From Muscardinus avellanarius (taxonomy: Eukaryota; Chordata; Mammalia; Rodentia; Gliridae): DNA of 64,000 nucleotides. The notes under the pieces were generated by a model. That model had not been told where the DNA came from. It saw nothing but the letters and a program-made list of their open reading frames with translations, and did no database searches. The DNA lies in the NCBI GenBank assembly GCA_963383645.1, contig OY726561.1:135902404-135966403 (forward strand). Direction: 5' to 3'. Positions 36,201 through 48,200 of the stretch are shown in pieces (position 1 is the stretch's first letter; each line of letters begins with the position of its first letter). The position numbers and the translations under genes were made by a program.

Positions 36201-39200
36201 AGGCTCAGAGCACAGTGGCCAGAGTCCAGCTGAGGCCAGAGACCCAGCCACAGAGCAGTGGGTGGCCAGAGCTGCCAGGGAGGGCCCGGCAGAGGCCACA
36301 CAAGGACCAGAGCCACGGAGCTGAAGTCCAGGGCTCAGGGAGGACACCCGGCTGTGGTGTGGGCCCTGGGAAAGGGACAGAGACCAAACTCCAGTGATAT
36401 TTGGACATAGAAAAAAAAATGGAACCGGGACTACCAGGAGAGTGGGAGAAGAAGGGGCCCAAAGGTCTCCTCGAGGACCAAGCACCAGGAGCTGGTGCCC
36501 CGGAATTTCTAAGTGAGCGCTGGAACATTCCAGGCAAAAGCAAGGTCACAGAGTATGGGGCGCCCCGCTGCAGGCACAAGTAGCAGCTGCCCGGCCTCTC
36601 TAAGTGAAGAGTTGAGCCAGCCGGGCGTGGTGGTGCACACACCTGTGACCCCAGTACTTGGGAGGCCAAGACAGGGGGGTCGCAGGGAGAGCTTCTTTAG
36701 CCACTCACAGAGATCCTGTTGCAAACTAAAACTAAAAGGAGCTGGGGCAGAACATCCCTGAGTTCAATCCCCAGTACCCAAAAAATAAAATTTAAAAATT
36801 GAGTTGAACGGGGTCAGTTTTGTCCTTCCAGAAACCCCCTAGCCTGTGTCCTTTGGAGGGCCTCTAGAAAAAGGCTAATTTGTTCTTTTCTCACTTATCA
36901 CTCTACGGCAAAACATATGTAACAGAGAACTTGCCATTTTAATCCATTTCAAGTGTACCTTTCAGTGGCCCTAATTGCATTCAGTGTTCTACAACATTAC
37001 CACTATTTTCAAATCCCTTTTATCACCCCCAACAGAAACTCTCTGCTCTTTAAGCACCCCTCGCCCCAGCCCCTAGCGACCTCCACTCACTGTCTGTGGA
37101 TTTGCCTATTCTGGATATTTCATTTAAGTGAAGTCATACAATATTTGTGGGCTCTGTTCCGCATATTTTACTTAGCACCGTGCAGTAGCGTGTAAGTAAC
37201 TTAACTCCTTCTTTATGGTTGAGCAATATTCCATTGTGTGTATACGCCGCATTCTGCGTATCTGTTCATCCGTGGATCTAGCCTTCAGTTTATTGACGCC
37301 CTTTGGTTAACACAAAGAGCACAACAGTAGATGCTGGTGGACGAGAGTCTGAGTGAGTCCCTCGCGTCGGAGGTGTATGTCTTAGGGTAGAATTGCCAGG
37401 TCACGTGGAAGTTTTCTGCTTAATATTTTGAGGAATCACCAAACTGTTGCCCTAGCGGCCACGTCGCTTTACGTTCCCACCAGTAATGTCTGAGGGTTTC
37501 AATTTTTCCACGTTCTTGCCTACACTCTTATTTCCCATTACTTTAGTTTCAACAGATATTCTAATAGGTATAAAGTGGTATCTCGTGATTTTTCTTTCCC
37601 TTTTCTCTCAGACTACTGATGCTGAGAATTTTTCATTTTTTGCATGTGCTTATTACTGATAATTTATATATCTTCTTTGGAGAAATGTCTATTCAAGTCA
37701 TTTGCCCTTTTTTTTAATTTGGTTGTCTTATTATTTTTGAGTTACATGGGTTCTTTATATATTCTGAATATTAAACCCTCGACAGGTATATGCTTTAAAA
37801 TGTTTTCTTCAGCCAGACGTGGTGGCACACACTTAAATCTCAGTACTTGGGAGGCTGAGACAGGAGGATCGCAGGTTCATGGCCAGCCTCAGAAACTTAG
37901 TGAGGCCCTCAGTAACTTAGTGAGACTCTGCTTCAAAATAAAATAGAGCCGAGAGATAAAATATCCTTGGATTCAATCTCCAGCACCACAAAACCAAAAT
38001 GACATGTTTTCTTCTATTCTGCAAGTAATCCTTTCACTTTTTAATATCTTTTATTCATTTATTTTTGCAGTACTGAGGACTGAACCCAGGGCCATGTGCG
38101 TGGTCGGCCAGCACTCTACCTCTGAGCTACATTCCAAGCCCCTTTTATTTTATTTTGAGACAGGTGTTGCTAAGTTGCCCAGGGTGGCCTTGAACTTATG
38201 ACACTCCTGCCTCACCCTCCCAGGTAGCTGGGATGACAGGTATGTGCTACCACGCCCAACAGATAAACACTTTAATGTACAGACTGTTTCATCCTAATGA
38301 ACTTGGATTTCTCTATTTTTTTCTTTCTCCGCTCCTATCTCTGGTGACATCTCTCGGAATCCATTGACATATCTAGCTTCATGGTGGTTTATTCCAGTGT
38401 TTTCTTCTAAGAGTTTTATGGTTTAGCTCTTGGATTTGACCAGTTGATTTATTTTGAGCTGATTTTTTATATATGGTGTAAGATGGATTTTCAACTTCTT
38501 TTACATGTGGGAATCCAGTTGTCCTAGTACCATTAATGTTAGAGACTCTTCTTCCCCATGAATGGACTTGGGGCCCTTGTCAAAACCAATGAGCAGCAGA
38601 CCTGCGGGCTCATTTCTGAGCTCTCAATTATACCGCATGGGTCTTTACGATCCTTCTGCCAGTACCAAATGGCTCTTCTTTAGCTTTATAGGAAGCTGGG
38701 AAGAATTAGTCTGTCAATTTTGTTTGATTTTATTTTTCAAAGTTGCATTAGCTAGAGCCGGACATCACAGCGCATGTCTATAATTCCAGTGCTTGGGAGA
38801 CTGAAACCAGAGGATCACAGGTTTGAGGCCAGCCTCAGCAAATTGATGAGACCTTATTTCAAAATGAAAAATAAAATAGGGCTGATGGTGTGGCTCAGAG
38901 GTAGAGCGCCCTTGGATTCAGCCTTCGGTATCAAATTTAAAAAAGCAGATTTTATTTTGGTTCTGTTTTTGCTGTAGCTACTTGGAGACTCTTGCAATTC
39001 CACATGAATTTGAGGACTGGCTTTTCCATTTCAGCCGGAAGGGCTGTTGGAATTTTGATAAGGATTATGCTAAATCCATAGATTGTTTTGGGAAGAATTA
39101 ACCATGACTAGGGGCTGCGACAGCCGCCCAGACATCCACCTGGCTGGCCCTAGGATCTTCAGACGAAAGCTGTCATGGATCTAGTGCCTGGGACTCAGTG

Positions 39201-42200
39201 GGTCAGCGCTACCATGCCCAGCTCCAACCTCCACGACCTTGGCCCTGGCCAGCCTTCACCTCTCCGCCCCCTCTTCCCTGCCTAGGGGGAGAGCAGGGTG
39301 GGCCGCAAGGCTCCCAGCCCCCTCCTGGCCCTGACAAGCACTCCCTTCCTGCTTCTCAGGTGACGGTCAAGAGCGGCCTGGACGAGCTGGTGAGCGACCT
39401 GCTCCAGGAGGCCCACAGTGACCTGGAGAGGGTCCGTGCCATCTGGATCTGGATCTGCCACCACATAGGTAAGCCCCCCGTGGTGCCACGGCTCCAGAGC
39501 CCTTGACGCCTGTCCCTGCAGGCCCCCGTCCCAGCCAGTCCCCGACGTGTGCAGAGTGAGGGCTCCCGGTGGCTGGATGGAGCCCCCAAAGATCAGCCAA
39601 GGAGTTGGAGCTGGCTCTCCAGCGCTGGGGGCCACACCCAGCCTCAGCCTCCCCTCCCCTCCATCCTGACCCCCAGTGAGCCTGCTCCGCAGAGCCAGAA
39701 CCCAGGGCAGGAGATCACCTCCAAGAAGGGCAGCCCTGGCATCGAGGGGAGTCACAGCTGTTTGAAAACAGTAGAGGTTTTAAAGTACCAGTGCTGGGGT
39801 GGGCTCGCCTCTCCCCACTCCCACTCCGAGCCACCTGGGGGGATCGGGGCCTGTGCAAATGCCCACTTCTCTCCACGGGAGAACCTTGCGAATCTCAGCA
39901 GGTAAACCAAGCTACAGAGGTGGGCTGCCCACAGGTTGCACCCCTTGCTGCAGGAATAAGTGGGTGCAGGGCCCGGTTGTGGGGTAGTCTCCTAGTCCAT
40001 TGACAGGAGGAACAGCCAGGACTTGCCAGCCCCCTGCCAGGGTTTTTCTTTGTCCTGCCAGAAGCAGTTTAAAGGTGAAATCACCCAACGGTGGAAGGTC
40101 TGGACTTGGGGCTGGAGCAGCAGCCTCATCCCCCAACCCCTCCAGCAAGGTCTTAAAGGGGCCGGATCTGAAGTAGAATATTTGCCCCCAGCCCCACGTG
40201 CACACACACAGCCCCTCCTCAGAGGCACGAGAGTCCGGTGCCCCTGCCTGCTCACATTTTCCCTTCCCCTTGGTCTGGGTCTGGGTAGCAGTGGGGACTT
40301 GAGTAGGGGTGAATAGGGATGCCCAAGGGGCATGACAAGGGCCGCACAGAAAACTACATTTCCCTGACCTGGCTACCTCTAGGGTCCTGCGTCTATAGGA
40401 CCCACATTGCCCCCGGGCTTGAAGATGCTCAGGGAACAGCTGGGGTGGGGTGGCGTGCAGGAAGCGGGGCCTCAGCTCCCCTGGGCACCTGCCTTCGTGC
40501 CCTCTGGGCCTTGGTTCCTCACCGCCCCCTCCTCTGCCCTCCAGAGTATGATGTGGAGGCCGCGCAGGAGAAGGACCGCCAGGCCTTCAAACCCACCGAC
40601 ATCCTGCGGGCCCAGAAGGCCAACTGTGACGGCTACGCTGGCCTCTTTGAAAGGATGTGCAGGTATGACAGGCGGCCAGGGAGAGGCAGGAATCCCCCCC
40701 CAGGCCCCCGGGGCTGAGCAGCCCACCCCATCCCTCTCTTTCCTTCCTAAGCGCCGCGAGCCTTCGCCCCCATGCCAAGCCCTAAGCCTGAGTTTGCAAA
40801 CTCTGCTCTGGCATCCGGGCGAGTCCTGAAAAGGTCAATTTCTCCCTTTTTAACACCAGCATAATTGACTTTGTACCATCTGCCGGGCTTCGTGATGCAT
40901 TAACATAATGGCAAATGGATGCACAGAGATAATTTGGTTATAAAAGGCCCTTTTTTCCGCCTTCTCCCCTCCCCACGCGGCTGAAGGTTAAAAGAATGGC
41001 AGACCTGGGAGCGAGAGGCTAGATGCCAGGGGGGCTGTGAGACGCTGTCCTTCGGGCTGGCACAGGGGCCTCTTGGCGAAACAAAAGAACCACCTAAACA
41101 GATCTGTCCACTGGAGAGCCGAATTCCGGGGGTCTTTGGGCTCCATTCCCAGTGCGTGGCTAGGATATGCGCCTGAGAGGGGGAGTGGGCCATTGCTGTT
41201 CCCCAGCGACCACAGACAGAATCAAGGCTGAGGGAGCCCTGCTCTCCCCCACAGCTTCCTGGGGCCCCTCTCTGAGGTCTGATGGGTTCTGAAAGAAAAC
41301 AATCAGCCGGTCCTGGTGGCCACCAAAGAGCCGGGCTCTGGGAGCAGACCTGCTCAAGCACCCAGGTGTCACAGCCCATCATGCCAAGCAGGCAGGGGCC
41401 ATCTTGATGATGTGCGGGTGACCACAGGTTGCTCCTGGGGGACCGTGTAACATGGTCCCAGCCTGAGCCCCAGCTGCACCACTACTAAGCTTAGACGTGC
41501 ACCTGGCCCCGAGGGGCTCCCGCCTCCTGCCTGGGTACCTGCCCTTCCCTGGCTTCAGCTCCAAGGCCCGCCTCTGAGGCAACCAGGGCAGGTTAGGGTG
41601 CAGAGGGTGCCCCTTGGGAATCCCTATTCACCCCTACCCAAGTCCCCACTGCTACCCCAGACCCAGCCCATGTACTCCCTGGGCTTCTCCAAGAAACTGG
41701 ATTGTCCCCTGCCTCCGTACCCAGGCTCCCCTGGCCATGGGTCCCTGGCCCCAGCTAAAGGCTGGCACTGCCCCCAAGTTCCCTGAAACCTGACCTCTAC
41801 CACCTTGCCAGCCCCGCACGCTTAGATGCCACCACCACGCTTAACTGCTGCTGACATTCCTCCCAGGACCCGCCCTGTCCTCCGCACACCTAATACACGC
41901 TTCCATTTAATAACTTCTTTAAATTAAAAACACAAGCCGGGCGTGGTGGCGCACGCTTGTCATCCCAGCACTGGGGAGGCTGAGACAGGAGGATCGTGGT
42001 TCGCGGCCAGCCTCAGCTACTTAGTGAGGTCCTCTGCAACTCAGTGAGACCCGGTTTCAAAATAAAAGAATAAAAAGTAGGGCTGGGGGTGTAGCTCAGA
42101 GGTAGAATGCCCCTGGGTTCCATCCCCAGTACTTCAAAAAATAAAAATACACATTTGTTCGTCGTGCATGACAAAACAAGAAGAAGAAACTTCAGCGGCT

Positions 42201-45200
42201 CCAATCCCGCTGCTTAAGGAGACGCTGTGGGCGTTCTGTTGTCCCGACTTAGCTCTAGGCGCGCACCTTAACTGCTGCCCGTTTCTCCTTTGCCTCTTAG
42301 GGGTCCTACACAGCCCTCTGCGTCTTTAGCCCCCACTCTTTCTGCCTCCTTCTTAGCACCTCCCAGAATCCTACACCCTGTAGCCCTTCGGTACACATTT
42401 GTACAATGACAGAAAAGACAGGACACTCCCGGCACCCGTGCCCACTCTCTTTTCAACAATGGAATGACCCCCAATCGGTCCTCAGCTCTGTTTGTGCCCA
42501 GCATCTTTCAGAATACAATTGTTTTCATCCTCATTTACAAATTTAAAACCCCTGATGTTTGTTCTTTTTCTTTCTTTCCTTTTTTTTTTTTTTTTTTTTT
42601 TTTTTTTGCGGTACTAGGGATAGAACCCAGGGACCTTCTACCTTCAAGCTACACCCCCAGCCCTACTTTTTTTCTTTATTTGGAAACAGGGTCTCACTGA
42701 GTTGCAGAGGGCCTCACTAAGTAGCTGAAGCTGTCCTCGAACCGTGATCCTCCTGTCTCAGCCTCCCGAATGCTGGGATTACAAACGTGCACCACCAAAA
42801 AAAATGCCAGCTTTCTGTTTTTTGGTTTTTTTCTTTTTTAACTTGTAAGGTAAATGTTTCCTTATCCAGTAAAACTTTCTAGTATGCTATAGGTGTGCCA
42901 GATTGAAAGCCAGGAAGACTTGGGCTCCAGTCCCCAAACCCCTGCTTATAAGTGTCACTTTATCTATTAGAACCTCTATTTTCCCATCTGTATCCTGGGA
43001 ACCATATTGTCTACTTGGCAGGACCATAGGACTGAGCGAGAAAATACAGCCTGGGGTTTGCTTGCCTAACTTTAGAGCCGCTGAGTTTTTGTTTGTTTGG
43101 TTGGTTGGCTGGTGGGTTGGTTGGTTTTTTAACAATTCCTGTCTTTCTTGAGTACTGGGAGTATTTTTGCTCCACAAAACTTTCCTACAGACCAGCCCAC
43201 ATAGATGCATAAAACTGACACTTGTCTTAAGTGAAACTGTCACTTAAGACAAGTGTCTTTTCCCTGGCCCAGATACTTAACCATGGCCACATTCTGGCCG
43301 CAGCTGATCATTAAAATACATCCCAACATTTTGCATCAGTTAAAGTGAGTTTCAACCTGACCATTACAACGCACAAAAATTTCTCACATGGTCTTGCATG
43401 TGTGACCAGAGCTCACAGTTCCCCCAAATCCCTCTAACTTTTGCTCTGGAGGTCAGTAACCCATTGCTCCCCTTGACCTCCGAAATAACTGCCAAATGCT
43501 TGGTAAATTCGTTAGCTAATACTCTAACAACTGGAGACATGCAATTCACACTTGCTGATTTATCCCTGCTTGGTTGTCAGGGTGACCACTTAACAAGAAT
43601 GGTACCCACGGGCCACATTGCTTCCCGTCAGGACCTCGGCCTCCTTGTGATGGCCACGTCCAGGACTGGCTTGATAAAGTCATTTGGTGGGGATTCAGAG
43701 CTTTTCATAGTATCATTCATTTCTTTGTCTTTCCCAAGTTACCTATGTGGGGATTTTATTGTTGTTGTTGTTGTTGCTGCTGCTGTTTATTCTGATGTTG
43801 TTAAAGCTTTCGCTTGTGACTGCTGACCCCGTTCCTTTCTGACTTTCTATCCTTGAGCATTAATGTCTCTCCTTTCGCCTCCCTTGCCCACAGCCTTAAT
43901 TGATTTTGTCTAATTTCCCTGCAGGGGCCGAGGTTAATTCCCCAGGCTCCCGCCACTGAGCCAGCCTCCAGTAGATTCTCTCCCCCTGTTATCATGGCCC
44001 GAGCACCACTCACTAGCAGATTTTTCCAGAGATTTTAGATAAGCAGGAGCTTATTACCAGGCGGAGGCTTTGATGGAGAGGGGGCTGGCTGTCATCAATC
44101 AGATGTCAGTGGGTCTGCTGCCCATCCTCCAGCCGTCATGCACACTCGGATGGCGGCTTTGGGACAGATGACATTCCGAGATTCTAGAGGACCACTTGGC
44201 ACCAAAAGCCGCCAAAGAGTCACCATCTAAGCCTCCTGGTAGTTGCAGATTCCCCAGGAGATGGATAGCTTTAAATTATTGTGAAATCTGTTGTATAAGA
44301 GTTCTGAAAGAGACATCTAAACTCTTCCTATCCTTATAGAAACACCAAAGGATGATACAAAGATGAATTACATCTCTATAGCAAAAAAAAATTTTTTTTG
44401 CGGTACTGGGGATGAAACCCAGGGGCATTCGACCTCTGAGCGACACCACCAGCCCTATTTTTTACTTTTATTTGGAAGCAGGGTCTCACTGAGTTGAAAA
44501 GGGCCTCACTAAGTAGCTGAGGCTGTCCGTGAACCCAGATCCTCCTGTCTCAGCTTCCTGAATTCTGGGATTATAAGTGTGAGCCACCACACCTATCTTA
44601 TGGTTCCCCTTTCCCTTCCCCCCATCACTTGGCTCCTGGGAAAGAGACACAGCTGGGAGAATCCACTGTGGCCCCAGCCCCTGCCCGCCCACCTTGCAGA
44701 CACACAGCTGCTGGGGCCCGGCAGGGGTCTGGCTGCAGTCAGCATCTCACCGTGCCCGCAGCAGAGCCTGGACCATCTCACTATAAAATAACAGTCTCTG
44801 GCCTGACCCACCGCCTGCTAACTTAATGCCTGAGGATGCACTGCACTAAATGAGACAAACAGATCTCTTTTCAATAATAATAAAATGCACGCAGAACAGG
44901 AACCGCCACTTCAGGCTTCTCCACGGGCAAGCCGGGTCTCGGTACTGGCTTCTTGCGGGCCTCTCTAGAACAAAATGTCCAAGCGGGTGGTCTCCACGCA
45001 GCCTCTGGTCCCCAGGCCTCCACAACTCCCTGGCTGGGCTCCTGCGCCCTGGCACTTGCTGGGGACAGGGCCGGAGCTTCCAGCAGATCTTCCAGGTGCC
45101 CCAGGACACTCACTCGGGGCGTCCCCTATCTACGAGTCCTTTAAGACTTGAGACGCACATCAGCCTCACCATTGTGGAGCTGACAGTGGGGTTGTCAAAG

Positions 45201-48200
45201 CTGTCAAAAGTTAAAGCGGAGCTCTGCAGCCCGAGGTTGTTAGATAGATGCCCTCAGGCACTATTCGGAGCTCGAGATTGGCTAGTTGAGCTCTTCAGCA
45301 AGGGGAAATGATTCTCATCCTTGGCCCCGCCCTCAGGGTCCTCAGCCCCAGCAGGCAAAGTCAGTCCCCTTCTTGTGAGCCAGCACCCCCGGGCTCTGCT
45401 TAGGCACAGGATTTTTGTAGCATTTTGCAGGTTGGCCCTCCTTCCACCAGGAACCTGTCCTGGGTGGCCACCGAGGCTTATTGGGGGAATATGTACATCC
45501 CTGTGTGCGCTAGCTGTATCGGGCCACGCTGTGTCATGGATAGTATTCCCCCATGCCTGCCCCCCGGCAGAGTGTGTACCCCTTAAGAAGAACATTGCTA
45601 AGTTGCCCAGGTTAGCCTCAAACTTGGGACCCTCCTACCTCAGCCTCCCAAGCAGCTGGGATTATAAAAGTGCGCCACTGACCCTGGCTTGTTAAGAGTT
45701 TTTATCTGGCTTGGTTTGGTTTGGTTTGGTTGTGTATGTGTGCGCGCGTGCGCACACTGGGGATTGAATCAGGGATGTTCTACCTCCAAGGTACACCCCA
45801 CCCTAGCCCTTTTTTATTTTTTTATTATTTATTTATTTATTTATTTTTGGTGGTCCTGGGAGTGGAACCAGGAGCTTTTCTACCTCCAGGCTATACTCCC
45901 AGACCTATTTTATATTTTATTTGGAAATAGGGTCTCACTAAGTTGCTGAGAACCTCACTAAGTACCTGAGGCTGGCTTCGAACCTATGCGATCCTCCTGT
46001 ATCCCCCTCCCAAGCGCGGGGGATTACAAGTGTGCGCCACCACGCCCAGCTTTATTTTTAAATTTTGAAACAGGGTGTCACTAAATTGCAGAGGCTGACC
46101 TCATGCCTGTGATCGTCCTGTCTCAGCCTCCCAAGTACTGGGATTTGAGGCATGCACCACCACCCGGCCTCTCGTTGGTCTTTCCACGACTTGAAAGGGT
46201 CATGGGTCCTCCTGACTAGCAGTCAGAGACTGGATTCGAGATCCCTACGGGTTCTCTAATCATCGTGTTATACATATGGATTACCTTATTTTGTATGAAG
46301 ACTACAGATGATTAACGGTAATGCTTTACACTCTTCTTTCCGCTGTCCCATTCATCCTGCTCACGGCCGCCAGCTAGTAAAACACCCTGGTGTCCCAGTC
46401 AAGCCGAGCACAGCCCACAGCTGAGGGCTTTTCATCTTCTCTCTGCCCCAGGGAGCCCCCAAGGCTCTCCCAGATTCTCCCTGGGGCTGTCAAGGAGAAT
46501 TGCGCCCTGGAGATCATTTAATGCTAATCTTCCTACTTGCCCTTCTTGGGCCTGGCAAGGTCATGGTGGAGGTGACCCTCCAAGTTGCAAGTTAAAGCCC
46601 GGGTTTCCTGTCCAGGCCCAGTGACCTGCCGGCCACCCCGCCCGGCTTGGAGAGCGCAGTGGACATCCCTGTTAAACACACGCTCCTGCCTGGAGCCCTT
46701 TCCTGGTTTGGGGGAGCTTCTCACCCTTGCCTCCCCCTTGATTCTCCAGGTCTCCCCTCTCTTCACCCCCTCGGTGGGTGACTATCCCCCTGGGCACACT
46801 GCTCAGGACAGCAGGAGCACGTCCAGGCCGCCCGCATCAGCCCAGATTACCCCAACACCTGGAGACTGCAGAGATGCTAAGCGCCCCCCCTAGCAGCCAG
46901 CCTCAGCTACGTAGCATAGCAAGGCCCTTTGCAACGCAGTGAGACCCTATTTCAAAATAAAGAATTAAAAATGGGGCTGGGGGTGTCACTTAGAGGTAGA
47001 ATGTCCCCAAGTTCCATCCCCAGTACCACCAAAAAAAAAAAAAAAGAAAGAAATGGACATGCACAGACCCGCTGTGGGACCATGGGGAAGAATTCAAAGA
47101 CTATTTAAGGAGCAGTCACAACTTTTTCTGGATTCTAAAAGTAACTCGGAATCGTTATTGAAAATGTAGAGAAGAGGGAGAAACCTAACAAGTTAGTTAA
47201 AAATCACCTCTAGTCCTGTTACTGAGCAGGTGGTGGGCCCTTCTGGAGGGGCCGTGGGGGGGCGGGGGTGCTCTCAGGATGCGGAGGCCTGGCAACTTTT
47301 TTTTTTTTTTTTTTTTGCAGTACCGGGGATGGAATGAAGGGGCATTCTACCTCCAAGCTACATCCCCAGCCCTATTTTTTTTTTCTTTATTTTGAAACAG
47401 GGTCTCACTGAGTCTCAAAGGGTCTCACTAAGCAGCTGAGGCTGTCTGTGAACCGGGATCCTCCTGTCTCAGCCTTCCAAATGCTAGGATTGCAAACGTG
47501 CTCCACTACACCAGGCTGCTCTGGTGACTCTTGCCTTCTGCCTGTCTGTCTGTCTGTCTGTCTTTCTCTCTCATTCCTCCTGCCCCTTCAGTCCCCATGG
47601 ATGCACATATATTACCTACACATAGACATCGTACTGATTGTAGAGCCTTAACATTACATCAGCTAAAACCTTCCTAGAACATCATTTCTCCTACCCCAGC
47701 CTCTGAGGGTTGGGCTCCCAGCCCTGCGGAAGGCCTCCCTCACCCTGCCTCCAGCCCACACCCTGCGGCCTCGCTTCGCACCCTCTGCTCTAGGCTGACA
47801 TTTTTCTCAAAGGCTATAAAGACCTCCGGGCCTCCGCATCCTGAGAGCACCCTGCCCCCCAAGGCCCCTCCAGAACGGCCCACCACCTTCTACTCTCTGT
47901 GCTTCAGACAAACAAGGCTCCGGGCGCTCCACCAGTGCGCTCCTCTCCCCCGCCCTGCAGCCCTCAGCCTCCTGCCTCCGAGCAGCCTTTCTGCTCTGGG
48001 GGTCATCTTAGGCCTTTACCAGCAGAGAAAGCCTGCCAGCAGGGGCTGTCTGCCACTGGTGTCCCCCAAGCGCTTCTGAAGTCCTCCCCACCAGGCCTAG
48101 CTGGTGTGTCCTCAGGGGACTCCCTAGAGAACCCAGGAGGCCTAGACCTCTTCTGGGGACTGTGAAGCTTCCCCGACCCGTGGGGGCCTCAGCATGTGTG

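Larger units (their letters stand above)
36900..39105 (-). mobile_element. old L1 3' half, minus, with three nested SINEs
   Basis: On the plus strand it reads as reversed L1 text: cattccattgtgtgt-like, gaattgccaggtcacgtgga, atatcttctttggagaaatg, tctattcaagtcatttgccc, then reversed ORF2 with gtgcctgtt-like and ctgtcaattttgtttgattt. SINEs lie at 37811, 38067 and 38755. No intact frame remains. Confidence 0.82.
35330..39359 (+). other. KY: KY intron 6
   Basis: 4030 nt. The first 1.3 kb are G/C-rich and single-copy-looking with a short minisatellite; the rest is a SINE followed by a minus-strand L1 carrying three SINEs. Confidence 0.9.

Noticed and set aside
42085..42135. tRNA-like A-box and B-box text in SINE tails (tagctcagaggtagaatg, gggttccatcc)
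   Set aside because: It recurs over forty times as the ID-like part of SINEs with A-tails; no copy has a complete cloverleaf, so no tRNA gene is called.
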